Shown here: positions 32,633 through 43,482 of the stretch, one piece after another
Layout of the letters: each line of letters begins with the position of its first letter
Numbering within the stretch: the stretch's first letter is position 1
Assembly (NCBI GenBank): GCA_020746995.1
Contig: JAGPXD010000003.1
Coordinates: 2,046,001-2,110,000 of the forward strand
Source: Plectosphaerella cucumerina
Lineage: Eukaryota; Ascomycota; Sordariomycetes; Glomerellales; Plectosphaerellaceae
Direction of reading: 5' to 3'
Length of the DNA stretch: 64,000 bases
Notes under the pieces: model-generated
The model's input: the letters and a program-made list of their open reading frames with translations, nothing else
The model's database searches: none
Told to the model about the DNA's origin: nothing
Made by a program: the position numbers and the translations under genes

Positions 32633-34985
32633 TCAGAACAGCCCCAGGAGGTCCTCGTTTGTCTTCTTCTGCCCTGCCCCGCCGGAGCTGGACTCCGCTT
32701 GCGGGTGCAGCTGCATACCTGCCGGGAGGGGTTGGTTCGAGGATGTTGCGCCAAAGTTCAGGTCCGCAAAGCCGTTCATCATGTCGTTCAAGCCGCCCTG
32801 GCCACCTGCCGCTTGTTGCTGCTGTGGCGGGGGAGCATCGAAGAGACCCATCATATCCGCCATGCTGTTGGACGACGCACCGCCAGCGGGGCTTGCAATC
32901 CTGTCAGGCGTGCCGACGTTGCTGTTCTGCTCCGCCGACGCAGGCGCGGCACCGTCGAAGTCGATGTCGAGCAGGTTCTCGATGTTGCTTTGCGGCGCAG
33001 CCCCACCGTTGGCCCCAGCAGCTGTCGCAACCGACGCGGCGATTGGGTTCTCTGCCGCCTCTTGCCTGAGCTCGCGGATGGCGGCGCGCTGGATCTCGTC
33101 CGCGCCGAAGCGGCCCTTACCGACAAACGACTCAGGCGGCTTGTGGTACACAGAGGCGAGGGTGGAGAGCTCTGACAGAAGCTGCTCAAGAAGCGCAGGA
33201 GGAAGGGAAGACATGGTCGTGGTGATGGCAGGCTTTTGCGACAGAACGATACTCTTGGCGACATCCAGATCGCCAGACAACAGTCGCCAGTACACGTACG
33301 CCCTGTCGCGGATATCTGGGTTGTCGTTTTCCGAGGTAGCCAGCTGGAGGACCTTCTGGACGAGGGCCTGGTTGCTACTCGGCTTCTTGAGGAACAGCTT
33401 GACCACTGCTGTGAGGATCTGGAGTTGTGTCTGCATAACGGTCAGTCATAGCATTGCTAGTGGGAAGTCATCTGCACCGACCTGTGTGAACTCCTCCATA
33501 AACGCCTCCACAAAGCCACTGAGGATATCGCCGGCATTGCTGATCTTCTCGGCGTACTCTCCCACAATCCAGATCAAGGCTCCCCTTGCCTCGGGCTCAT
33601 CCAGCTCGTCGATGTACTGGCAGAGGGTGGGGATCACTCCCTCGTAGCCAGGGTACTTCCTCAGGATATCCTTGATGACAACAGTGGCCTCCTGGACAAC
33701 ATAGTTGACCTTGCTCGCGATGAGCTCCAGCAGAGCGTTGACGCACTTTTCGCTGGCACCCTCGATCTTGATGGCGACCTGTCCGATGGCCTTGACTGCC
33801 CTCTTGACAAAGTCGACGTCGACCTCCAGCGCGTACTCTTTCAGTTCAGCCAACAGCTGGTCGAAGTTTTTCTCGTTCGCTATCCTGACCATGATTTCGA
33901 GTTTCTGAAGCTTGACGTAAGGCGGGTCGTTGTATTTGCAGAAGAACACCCTAAGCTCTTTGCTCAGGATATCCGGCTTCGCTTGCAAGAGCAGGTCGAT
34001 GTTGCGCAGGGCAACGTACTGGACCTCAGGGGCCGAAGCCACAAGGGTAACCAGTGGCGGGGCCATCTTCTTGAGATATGACCGCACCAGCTCGGGGTTG
34101 ATCGTCCTCATGTGCGTGAAGACAACCTTGACCGCAGCCAGCACCACGCTAGGGTTGACGTGCTGGAATTGGGGCGCGACCCTCTCGCAGATGTGCTCCG
34201 ACTCCTTGACATCCGTCGTCTGGTATGCCGCCAACGTAGACAGAATGGTGACGCGCCCCCATTCGGTACACTCGTTGAGAGCCAGCATCAGCTTCTTCAG
34301 CGTCGCCGGGGTGATGACCAGGGCTCTCGTTTCGGGAGCGGTCTCGCTGATTTCGGCCAGAGCTTGGACCGAGTTGGCCACGACCATGGGGTTTGAGTCT
34401 CCGATGAGCTCCTGCAGCGTCTCGAGGAATCCGTTCTCAATGCACATGGTCGGGTTGAGGTCGAAAAGCTTCGCAACACAGATGGCAGCCGTCTTGCGCA
34501 CGTAGGGTGACTCGTCGCGGAGAGTCTTCCGTAGGGGCTCTTCCATATAATCCACCATCTTGTCGACTCTGATACACCCCATCGTTCGGATAGCCAGCGC
34601 TCGGATCAGGGGGTTCGGGTCTTCTGAATCCTGGACGAAGGTGTTGACGGCGAGAATACAGAGGTCGGGGTGTGACTTGGCGTAGTTCCTGGATTTCGTT
34701 AGTGACCGCCACCCGAGCCGCAGTAAGAACTGCGACTGATGATATCCCAGCTTACATCAGGTAAAGGTAGACAAGCTTCTTCTGGTCCAGGTCGCCGGTC
34801 GCGATGTTCTTGAGAACGTCGGGAAACAGTGCCGAAACATCCTTGCCTAGCGTCATCGCCATGATGGTCTTCTGAATGGACTCCTTGCGCTCGTAGGCAT
34901 ATTGAGAGACCAGTCCCGCCCGAAGCTCGAATGTTTCTCCCTTGCGAGGCGGCGCAAAGGCGCCCTTGATGCGGTTGACGGCCAT
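32633..34985 (-). CDS. AP-1 clathrin adaptor complex large beta subunit (Apl2-like)
   Basis: Three exons (34985-34756, 34688-33482, 33430-32633) give 744 residues starting MAVNRIKGAFAPPRKGE. The adaptin N-terminal solenoid is well conserved (ELRAGLVSQYAYERKESIQKTI, NPLIRALAIRTMGCIRVDKM, ESPYVRKTAAICVAKL, EARGALIWIVGEYAEKI). The C-terminus is a Gln/Ala/Gly-rich hinge with clathrin-box-like ENLLDIDFDG and acidic Leu motifs (LLGLF at the very end) and no folded ear domain, as in other fungal beta-1 subunits. The protein should assemble with gamma, mu1 and sigma1 at the trans-Golgi and endosomes. The splice between exons 1 and 2 regenerates YLYLMNYAKSHPDL. Confidence 0.91.
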
Positions 34986-35301
34986 GGTGTGGAGCTGCCT
35001 CAGGGGGCTGAGGGGCACGAGAGCTCGATGGGAAGCTGATGCAGGGTGCTCGGTCGCAGGGTTGGTGGATGTTGGCTAATCGCCGGTCGAAGGGCTTCCT
35101 GCCGATGAGGAGATCGCCCTAGAGGTTGTTCGACAAGCACTCGTCTGGCGCAGGTAGGCTCGTCAAGATGCTGCCTCCGAGTCGCCGAGAGTTGGAACCT
35201 AGAAGAACACTTGGGCCTTTGAGGTTGGAGGTCATTGCTCACCAATCGAATTGCAGGAGCAGGTCATAAGCGCCTAAGAGAGACATCGCTGTATCGCAAA
35301 T
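34986..35301. other. Short divergent promoter region
   Basis: 316 bp between the AP-1 beta start codon and the small membrane protein start codon. No specific motif was recognised. Confidence 0.4.
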
Positions 35302-35706
35302 ATGTCACTGATTACGTCAGCAAATGCCTTCACCTCTCGCTGGTGCGACAACAACGACGACTCGAGGGACAATGCATTGACGAAGCTTCACGATTTCGCC
35401 TCTGACACTTCTCCCGATGTCCCGGTGAGGCCAGGCTCTTGCGATGGTAAGCATGCTGTATAGACTGAGTTTCACTCTGCTAACATACCAGCCGAACCTT
35501 CCCAACCTCCGACGCCTATTCATTGAGGCGAGGACCGAGGACGAAGAGCGAACTGTGTCAAGGAAGGCGGTACGTCGCGCAACACCAAAGTATGCCAAGC
35601 ACGTGGTCACTGGAGCTGACATAATTAGTTCTACAATGCTGTGCTCTTCATGGGATCTATTGCTGTGTTTAGCCTGATCGGCCAGAGGATGAACGCATCG
35701 TCTTGA
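35302..35706 (+). CDS. Small conserved-looking membrane protein (92 residues, three exons)
   Basis: Exons 35302-35424, 35492-35569 and 35629-35706 are each a multiple of three, with two phase-0 GT-AG introns of 67 and 59 bp. No exon has an internal stop. The product begins MSLITSANAFTSRWCDNNDD and has a charged middle (LFIEARTEDEERTVSRKA). It ends with one hydrophobic segment (FYNAVLFMGSIAVFSLIG), then QRMNASS. That is the layout of a single-pass tail-anchored protein of the ER or mitochondrial outer membrane. I do not recognise the family. Short exons make it invisible to plain ORF scans. Independent support is that all three exons keep frame through canonical splice sites and the transmembrane helix sits wholly in one exon. 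Confidence 0.68.
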
Positions 35707-35985
35707 TTTGAGGTCAAGGTCAGGGTCTTGAATGTACACTGTCTATGTGTACCCAGAGGCGCTGCGCGTGTCTCCGTACTCTGGCGAACATTGGCCTTCG
35801 GCGCAACCAGATTCAGAAGTCTGCAACGCGAGTGCCACAGAAAAACTTGCGAACTCTTCGTTGAGTCTTGTATAACAGCCACCCATAGGTCTGGGACTAG
35901 AGTCGGGACCTAGACCAAATACATCTTGGTCAGAAGATGCTTTGCTAATATTTGCTGATATGCTGAGTACGGTCTCCAATCAAGA

Positions 35986-38678
35986 TCAATCCTCATCAAC
36001 TTCAGCACCGGCCTCTTCAGCTGCCGCCTCTTGTGGTGCTTTCGCCTCCTGCTTTCTGAACAGACCCGCCAGGAACTCGACAGTGCTCGCCTCCTCCATA
36101 CTCTTATCCTCCCTCTTCTTCAGGAACCGAGGAAACCGCAAGCTGAGACCTCTCTCATCGCTCACCAGACCGATGGCAGCGGTGTACGTTGGGCTCAGAG
36201 TGATATCAGCGAACGCCATCTCCCAGACTTCCTGCGGCTCAAACCAGACATCGGGCTCAGGCCCCGAGTATTCGATGAACGCAGGCTTCGTCGATCTGAT
36301 GTTTTGCGTCAAGGGCTCTCCATCGTCGTCGACTTTGCCGCTGTCGCCATTGTCATAGAACTCGCGGTTGGCTTTGTAAAACGCGTCCGTGAACCCCGAC
36401 ATGCATTTGCAGACAACTTCAAGGGAGCCAGTCTCGTCGTTGCGTACTGCCATAAGAATGGGAGACCACCATTTCGATTTCCGGCCTGATCCGTGCCACC
36501 CTGCCACAGGTACCATGTCCAGCGTATCAAAGGACGAGCTGTAGTCCTTCTTGACCTTGAGCCAAGAATCGAGTCGCTTGTCTGGTTCGTATGTTGCCAG
36601 GAGGGGCTTCCGTCGAGTCTTCTTTTTTGATGCATCCAAAGGCTTGCTGCCGTTAGCCTTTGGCTTCGTAGTTTTCCCTGTCGGATCTTCGTCCTCCGCT
36701 GGGTCTGGGTCGCCACCTTGGTATGGCACTTCTGTCAGATTGTCGAGAATCTTCACCATGATGCCCTCGCATTTGATGTCAGTGGCTGACTTGAAGAAGT
36801 CGAGGACGGTATCGGCATCAAGGGACGTTGCGTCGATACTCTTAACCCATGTGAATGTGTGGGGGACCTCGTGGAACATGGAGCGCAAGAGCTCCCTCCG
36901 CTCCCGAAATGGTCGGTCCAGCAGTGGCTGGCCATTCAAGAACATGAGGTCAAAGGCAAACATGCAGACGTCCACTTGGATGCTGCCGATGGCGACATCC
37001 TTTCTCGCCCGGTTCGTGAGGGTCTGGAAGTTCTTGAGGTCGCCCGTCTGGCGGTCAATGGCAACAACCTCCCCTTCCATGATGAAGCTTTCCACCCCCT
37101 CTGCCCGAATTTTCGGCATCAGGGCAACCAGATCCGGGTACTTGTCCGTCATGAGTTCGAGGTGGCGGGAGAAGATGCTGACCTTCCCGTTATCGTCGCA
37201 ATGAATCTGGGCGCGCTGACCGTCATACTTGAACTCGCAAGCAAAGTCTCTCCCCTGAAGTTTGGTGAGCATTTCGGAGAGATCTCTTGTAATGCTTCCA
37301 AGCATAGGTCGGAGTGGGATATGAAGTGCCAGGCCGCAGCGAAGTAGCAGTTCATCGCATACTCCCACCTCAAGCAGAGTGGGAACAATGTCGTTGTAGT
37401 TTGGCCGGCGGGCAAAGCAGGCCTTTGTGATCTCTTCGGCTTTTGCCCAGACCTCTGCGAGCTCTTCCTTCTTCATCTTCGAGAGCTCGGCGCGCGATCG
37501 TACAGGAAAGTCGGCGCCAGGAGGACGTGACAACAAGAAGGCTCGGGCCAGTGCAATCAACATCGTAGTCTTTACGGCACCGATTCGCAACTTGAAGGTG
37601 GTCAGCATGATTCCGCCTTGGGAGAATGCGTTCAGCTTACATGCTGGCAAAGTGTCCGGACAATGTAGCGGCTCTCCTCGCCGCCCCTCGCATCTTGGAG
37701 CAGCCTGTCCACAATTCTTTGTTTCATCTCGTTGCTTCCCTGGCCTTGACTGTTGGCGATCTTGACGAGAGATTGGTACACGGCCTTGATGGTGAGGGGT
37801 TTGGGTTTCCGCAAAGTAAAGCTTTGCTTCTTCTTGGCCTCGAATGCAACATCACCAGCATCGCCATGCTTGGAGTAAATGGCCTTTAAGGTTTGGCTGT
37901 TGAGACCGCACACTTGCTTGAGTGCCTTGGAGATTGCTGACCCTCCTAGTCCGAGCTCGAGGGAGATGTATGGTGGCGAAATGGAATTAGTTGCGAGCCA
38001 GACGGCCGGCAACAGACTTGACGGGTCTGTTTCTATGAGTGTTCGGATGCAGTTGACGAGGGTATCGACAATCTTGATCCGACTAGTCGTGCCGTTCACC
38101 AATACGAAGCACCTGGTAAGTAGTGCGTAGGATGCGTCGCCGCCCTCGGTTTCCCAATGCTTTCTGAGCCTGGCGGCATGCTCTGAAGGATCGAATGTGA
38201 GAGGACTCTGGTCAAATGGGATGGACTCAGAGACAGTGTCCTCCGTCGCTGCTGCTGAAGATAAAGACAATGTCTTTGATTGAGGTCCTGCTGATGGCGG
38301 CGGCTGGAGAGTTTCAGTCAGGGGCACCGAATTTGGCTCCTGCAAAACGTCCTCTTTGGGCGGGCTGGGCGTCGTCCGCGAAGATGAACCGGCTTTTGGT
38401 GTACCCTCTTCGGTGTTTACCGCGCTCTGGTCTCTGATCTCCTTGTCCCATTCGGCCTGGAGCTTCCGTGCGAGCTGCTCATCGGTCATGGGCGCATCCT
38501 CTGCGGAAGCGGACGTATCTTCATGGGAATTAGGGGGTCCGGGTACAGAGTCCGAAGTGCTTGGCGCGTTTGCTCTTTGTTTTGAGAAGAAGTATTCGAG
38601 ACCACGAGGTTTGGCCGATGAAGCTGATGCGTTTGCAGCTCCATTGAGCTTCCGTTTCTTGGCCGGACTGGGCGGCAT
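35986..38678 (-). CDS. ATP-dependent DNA ligase (Lig1 superfamily, atypical OB domain)
   Basis: Two exons (38678-37641, 37590-35986; 50-bp phase-0 intron) give 880 residues. The N-terminus has a possible PCNA-binding GLEYFF in a disordered tail. Then come the Lig1-type DNA-binding domain (SYALLTRCFVLVNGTTSRIKIV through RTLCQHLRIGAVKT, restored by splicing), the adenylation domain with catalytic Lys467 in FKYDGQR, motif IV CEGIMVK (620-626) and motif V WLKVKK (689-694). About 45 residues rich in Asp/Lys are inserted between IV and V. The OB domain reads GWHGSGRKSKWWSP, where Cdc9/Lig1 proteins usually have a YxGRGKR-type sequence. It may be the replicative Cdc9 or a second ligase of the Adl1/plant LIG6 kind. 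It seals nicks in nuclear DNA either way. Confidence 0.85.
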
Positions 38679-39262
38679 AATGGACTAGGTTTCCACAATG
38701 TTTTCGATACAAGACATGAACATCTGAAATTCTGCAGTTGAAAGTGACTGAGTGGGCTGTTTGATAGCACTGTGAAGATGTCAAGACCTCTGGTAATGAA
38801 ATGCGCAGGAGGATCGGACGGAGTTGAGCGTGTCACTCGATGACGCTGTGCTCACGACCAAGTCGCGAAAGCACGTGCACCCGATGTCCCAGCGCCAATA
38901 TGGATTAGCGTGGTTCCTGGCAGCAGGGGCACGTCAACGAGCTGGTCGGCATATTGCTTGTTGCTGCCGTCGCTGGCTAAAATTTGATTGAATTATCAGG
39001 AGAATACCGAACTGGCCTATCTGAAAAGAGTTCAAACATTTAACGTCATCCTGTCAGTGTCGAAGGTTGCAAGTGAGGGAGACCCAGTGATGATCAAAAG
39101 CCCTACCTGGCTCAGCCACAGGTGGCTCGTGCGATCCCGGCGGCGCCACCTCGGCACCGGCGCACCATTTCTCCTGAACTGAGCCAGCCCAGCACCACCA
39201 CGACATTTTCACCCTCTGCCCCACCACTGGGAAATCCCCCCTCCAGCACATCGACTATCACG
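38679..39262. promoter_or_regulatory. Divergent promoter (DNA ligase / eIF3k) with E2F/MBF-like site
   Basis: 584 bp. On the minus strand TTTCGCGA (within 38861-38870) resembles an E2F/MBF site, expected for S-phase genes such as a DNA ligase, about 185 bp upstream of its ATG. A palindromic GCACGTGC follows at 38871-38878. Motif matches only; no experimental support. Confidence 0.35.
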
Positions 39263-40251
39263 ATGGCTGCCTCCAAGATGAACGGCGAGGACCCGCCCGA
39301 GAGGCCTGACTACATCGTCAACATCATCAATGGCCTCGAGCGCTACAACCCCGAGGCCGTCGGTACGCTCGAGTCGTACCTGACCGAGCAGTGCGAGCAG
39401 AAGTTCACCGACTCCAACGCGAACCGGACCCTGCTTAAGCTGTGAGTCTTGCCCTTCCCCGCTTCGTCCTGTCACATTTTCATCGCTCTCGCGGACCGCT
39501 GCGAGCATTCATCTGCTTTGCGCCGAGTTACCATGATGACCGTTTGTCAACGTTTCCTATTACCTGATTGCGTCGCGAGGTGGAAACCCCACCCACGGCG
39601 CATCTTGAAGTCAACTTTATACACTGAAAGACCTCACTTGGCCACATGTTTCTCAGACATTACTCGCCTTCAACCGTCTCTGGGCAGCGCGCTGACTATC
39701 TTGTCTACCTCTGCTACAGGTACCAGCTCAACCCCGACCGCACGAAGGACGAAATCATTACCAACATCCTTGTCAAGGCCATGACGCAGTTCCCCGCGCC
39801 GCAATTCTCCCTCGCCCTCCACCTCATCAACCCCAGCTCCGCCCAGCAGGGTGAGCTTGCTGAGGCTCTGACGAAGCTGCGCCTCCTCAACTCCTACCTC
39901 GAGGGCGCCCAGTACTCCCGCTTCTGGAACCTGGTCGATGGTGACGACCTCGTCGCCGACCTCATCGCCGACGTTGCCGGCTTCGAGGACCTCATCCGCG
40001 AGAGGATCGCCCTCCTCGTCTCCCAGACCTTCCGCGAGGTCCAGCTCTCCCAGCTCAACGCCTGGCTCGGCCTGAACGACGACGCCACCGCAAAGTTCGT
40101 CACCGAGGTCTGCGGCTGGAAGGTCGAGGGCGACGCCGTCTCCATCCCCAGCAACCCCGAGAACGAGGCGAAGAAGGCCGAGATTAGGGAGGACGTTAAC
40201 ATCGACATGTTCTCGCGGGTCATCCGCAGGACATGGGAGGAGACAGTGTAA
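39263..40251 (+). CDS. Translation initiation factor eIF3 subunit k
   Basis: Two exons (39263-39441, 39720-40251) give 236 residues starting MAASKMNGEDPPERPDYI. The HAM/winged-helix family pattern is clear: ETLxxYL-type start (VGTLESYLTEQCEQ), then after the splice YQLNPDRTKDEIITNILVKAMTQFPAPQFSLALHLI, SRFWNLVD, and the PCI-like C-terminus LSQLNAWLGLNDDATAKFVTEVCGW. eIF3k with eIF3l forms a peripheral module of eIF3 on the 40S subunit; it is not essential in Neurospora. The intron is 278 bp, four to five times the local norm. The ATG at 39263 was chosen as the first in frame. Confidence 0.91.
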
Positions 40252-40553
40252 GGGGGGTTAGATGCGCAATGATGAAGACGCAGAAGAAGACGCGAAGACG
40301 ACTTTCGCGAAATCGGGCGGCGCGAGCGATTCCCAAAAAGCCCAGGAACATGGGATGTCTTGGGAGGCCAGGGTAGCATGGCGGCAATCACGGCGTTTGA
40401 GTCATCTTTGGAATCGGGGGAATCATAGGAACCCGCGCATGAGAAATGCAAATGCTTCACGAGACCTTGACTCTTTCCTTTTCTCTATACACCCTTTCCC
40501 TTACCCGCCCTTCGTCATGCATGGTTTATCATCATTCGTCTTGAGCAGGCTCG
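40252..40553. other. Convergent 3' region
   Basis: 302 bp between the eIF3k and Tsr4 stop codons. No gene or repeat seen. Confidence 0.45.
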
Positions 40554-41891
40554 CTATTTCTTGTCCAGCTCCTCCCACTGCACCCCGCACCACTCCTCGA
40601 TGTAGCCGGCCTCACCCTCCTGGGTGCCCCGAGGGAGACAGTCCGCCTCGCAGACGCCGACGATGACGGTTCCCCACTCCATGCCCTCGAGGCCCAGCTC
40701 CTCCTCAGACTCGAGCTCCGTGATGGCCTGGGGCGTCATCTGAACCTCAAACACCCGCCCAGCACCGCAGTTCCCGCACCGGGGCATACCGCTCTTCTTC
40801 GCTGCCGCGGCGGCGCTGAGAACTTTGCCGACGTTGTCCTTCTTCGAGTAGAGGAGCGGCGTGCCGCCAAACTCGTATCGAATCGACTGATCCGGGTTCT
40901 GAGCGAGCCGGTCGGCGAACTTTTGGAAGACCTCGTCCATGGTGCTCTCGAAGACCTCCTTGTCCACGCCGGCGGCGCCGGCTTGCTCACCATCGTCGAT
41001 GTCCATGGTCACCTTTTGCGGAACCGGTGCGGGCTCGGGGTCGAGCGTCTCGAACTCTGCGTCGTCCAGATAGGAGACTGAGTAGGGCTTCGGGAGCTTG
41101 TCGGCGGCAGGCCAGGCCTCAGGTGGAGGATGAGGCCCCTGCTCGACCTTCTGGGTGTTGTTGAGGTTGAGGGTCTCGGCAAACGTCTTGGGAAGTGAGG
41201 CGGCCGGATCCTGCTGCTTGGGCGCATCCTCCTGCTTCGCGGCCGGTGCCGCCGGAGTCGACGAAAAGGGGCTCGCGGAGCCACTGGCAAAAGGGTTGCT
41301 GCCGCTCGCGCTCCCGAATGGGTTTGCGCTTCCGGTGGAAAAAGGGTTTGCCGATGCGCCGCTGGATGAACCTCCTCCGAAGAGCGCATTGCCAAGGCCC
41401 GGGCCGACTTCTTTCGGCTTGCTGGCCTCCTCCTTCCTCCGCTTCTCTTCGGCCTCTGCCGCCTCCTTGGCCGCCTTGGCCGCTTCCAGAGCCTCCTTAG
41501 ATATTCTCGTGCCCCTGATGGCACGGACGCTGCCTTGCTTGCGCTGACAGCTCTGTTTCCTGCAAGAGAAGACGAAAAGGCGCCTGTCGTGGCCTGGGAA
41601 CTTTTCGGGAAGCTCAGCGTTGAGCTGGAGGAGAAGGACCATCATCTCCTTGCAGCCGTTGCATCGTGCCAGCGCGGCAGAAGGTGTGTTGCTGTCGATC
41701 CATTCCTGGAACAACCGATGTTAGCAAGGCATCTCCGACTTCGAGGCGCATTCGACATGGCGACGTACTGGCACGCCTCCGAGACGGCTGATGGTGTCTT
41801 CGTCGGCATCTTTGGAGGCATATCCGAGGAGGACATTGGTCTCCGTGAAGTCCTGATCCTCGATCTCCGAGTCGCTGTCGTAAGGTGCCAT
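40554..41891 (-). CDS. tsr4: Tsr4/PDCD2-like ribosome biogenesis protein
   Basis: Two exons (41891-41769, 41705-40554; 63-bp intron) give 424 residues starting MAPYDSDSEIEDQDFTETNVLLGYASK. After the splice the PDCD2 zinc module appears (ARCNGCKEMMVLLLQLNAELP, then FVFSCRKQSCQRKQGSVRAIRG). A low-complexity linker with Asn-Pro-Phe repeats follows (residues about 140-210). The PDCD2_C domain has RYEFGGTPLLYSKKD, MPRCGNCGAGRVFEVQMTP and GMEWGTVIVGVCEADC. Yeast Tsr4 is a dedicated chaperone for ribosomal protein uS5 (Rps2) and is required for 20S pre-rRNA maturation. The central NPF-type repeats appear lineage-specific and may not be conserved. Confidence 0.9.
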
Positions 41892-42153
41892 TTTACTTGT
41901 TGCTTCGCTTTGGCAGGGGAATCATCGACGTTCCGAGTCGCTTTCAGAGAAGGCGCACTTAGACCCAACGCGGGGCAAAGATTTTGGGAAATTTTGGCGA
42001 TGCGGGGCTTATCTTATCAGCCTAGCAACCATCTACTGTTTACTTCTGCATCAACCGTCCCAGTGTCTCGGGCTCGACATGATTTGGAACATTACAAGTA
42101 TTTGTGAGCTTGCTTATCTACATGTGTGAGTATCTCAGCATCATCGAATTGAT

Positions 42154-43092
42154 TTACAGAGCCTCCATTCGCCGTGCGGTGCCCCCGATCCAGCATCCAT
42201 CTTCCTCCACCCGAACACGGATCTCCGATGGACGACCCATAGCAACGCCCTGCCTCACCAGGAGCGTCCCATCTTTCAGTAGCCCATTATCATGAATCGC
42301 CCAGCTCAGCGCCGCAGCTGCGATCCCTGTTGCAGCGTCCTCTGGATATCCTGAAGCCTTGGGAAACTGCCTGGCTTCAACATGCGTCCCAGTGCCCTCG
42401 CCACCATGCTCCACCACAGCATAGGGGTAAAGGCCGGTCGAATCGAGCAGCTCACACACTGCCTTGACGCGTGAGAAATCTGGGTTGACTCTGTTGAGGG
42501 TCGAAGAATCTCGCAACGGGACCGTCGTCTTCGCGCGGCTCGTACACGCGTTCTGAATAGGCAAACCCGGGTGAAGATCCTCCTCCGTGATGTGAAGGAC
42601 CTCGAGTATCTGGTTCCGGATGTCCTTGTCTTCGACGGTCTTGACCCAGCCCCGAGGCTGTGATACTTCGGCAATTACCCCTCGGCCATTTTCTCCCTCG
42701 ACGATTCTTGCGTGTACGAGGCCGGACTTCGTTTGGTACGTGACCTGCTTTCCGCCCTCGAGGCGACCGAGATCGTTCAAGAGCCAGGTGGTTCCTGCTG
42801 TGGCATGGCCGCACATCTCCATCTCGTGCTCTGGCACAAAGAATCTCAGGCCATAGTCCGCGCGAGATCCGAGAGGCGACGAGATGAGGAAGCTGCTCTC
42901 GTGGCCGTATTGCTCTGCAAGGGCGCGCATGTCTTCTGTCGAGAGTGATTCGGCGCCCAGGACGATCGGGCATGGGTTGCCGCCGCGGGTCTCATCGCCA
43001 GGAGCTGTGAATACAGAAATGAAGTGAGTTTCTGGCATTGTGTCGTTGGGGAGACGGTTGTAGGTGGCAAACAATACCGCCTGGGTGCTCAT
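42154..43092 (-). CDS. PhzF-family isomerase/epimerase-like protein
   Basis: A single exon of 312 residues starting MSTQAVLFATYNRLPND. Family motifs are GNPCPIVL, the catalytic-Glu segment AEQYGHESSFL, FFVPEHEMEMCGHATAG and near the C-terminus PEDAATGIAAAALSWAI. Members fold as two diaminopimelate-epimerase-like halves. Bacterial PhzF isomerises a dihydro-hydroxyanthranilate in phenazine synthesis, but most eukaryotic members have unknown small-molecule substrates. There are no phenazine genes nearby, so that pathway name should not be transferred. No signal peptide is seen. The frame continues upstream without an ATG, which fixes the start at 43092. Confidence 0.85.
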   Translation of the reverse strand: MSTQAVLFATYNRLPNDTMPETHFISVFTAPGDETRGGNPCPIVLGAESLSTEDMRALAEQYGHESSFLISSPLGSRADYGLRFFVPEHEMEMCGHATAGTTWLLNDLGRLEGGKQVTYQTKSGLVHARIVEGENGRGVIAEVSQPRGWVKTVEDKDIRNQILEVLHITEEDLHPGLPIQNACTSRAKTTVPLRDSSTLNRVNPDFSRVKAVCELLDSTGLYPYAVVEHGGEGTGTHVEARQFPKASGYPEDAATGIAAAALSWAIHDNGLLKDGTLLVRQGVAMGRPSEIRVRVEEDGCWIGGTARRMEAL

Positions 43093-43482
43093 GGGCGGGG
43101 GAAACTGTTTTTTACATCCTTCAAGTTCCACAGGGCGCAGTTGACAACTCGCCCCCGGCAACCTTCACCCGGGTCGGAACTCCGCCAAGAATAGTTCTTG
43201 TTCATCTACCTACTGCTGAACACCACGCATACCCACTAGCTTTCCCATGTAATCACAAGCATTCGCGAAAAGGCAGGCAATCGCGAAGTATTCATCCTCT
43301 AACCCCTCCACTCGTGAGTAGATGCACATCGACTCCCTTGGTATCTGAAAGCAATCAACGCGGAAACCACTGAGCGCCCCCGAAGACGAAACCCTGACCA
43401 CGACAAGGAAATCAAATCAACCAATATCAACCCTGGCTATGCTCTGCGGACGCCGCCGCCCGGCCGTCTCTCGTTTCCGATC
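43093..43482. other. Intergenic region, nothing coding seen
   Basis: 390 bp between the PhzF-like start and the vid27 stop, both on the minus strand. No motif recognised. Confidence 0.4.

Noticed and set aside
42154..43092. Phenazine biosynthesis pathway
   Set aside because: Only the PhzF fold is present; no other phenazine gene occurs nearby and most eukaryotic PhzF-like proteins are unrelated to phenazines.
43093..43161. In-frame upstream extension of the PhzF-like protein
   Set aside because: The extension has no ATG; the first ATG is at 43092 and fits the family start.
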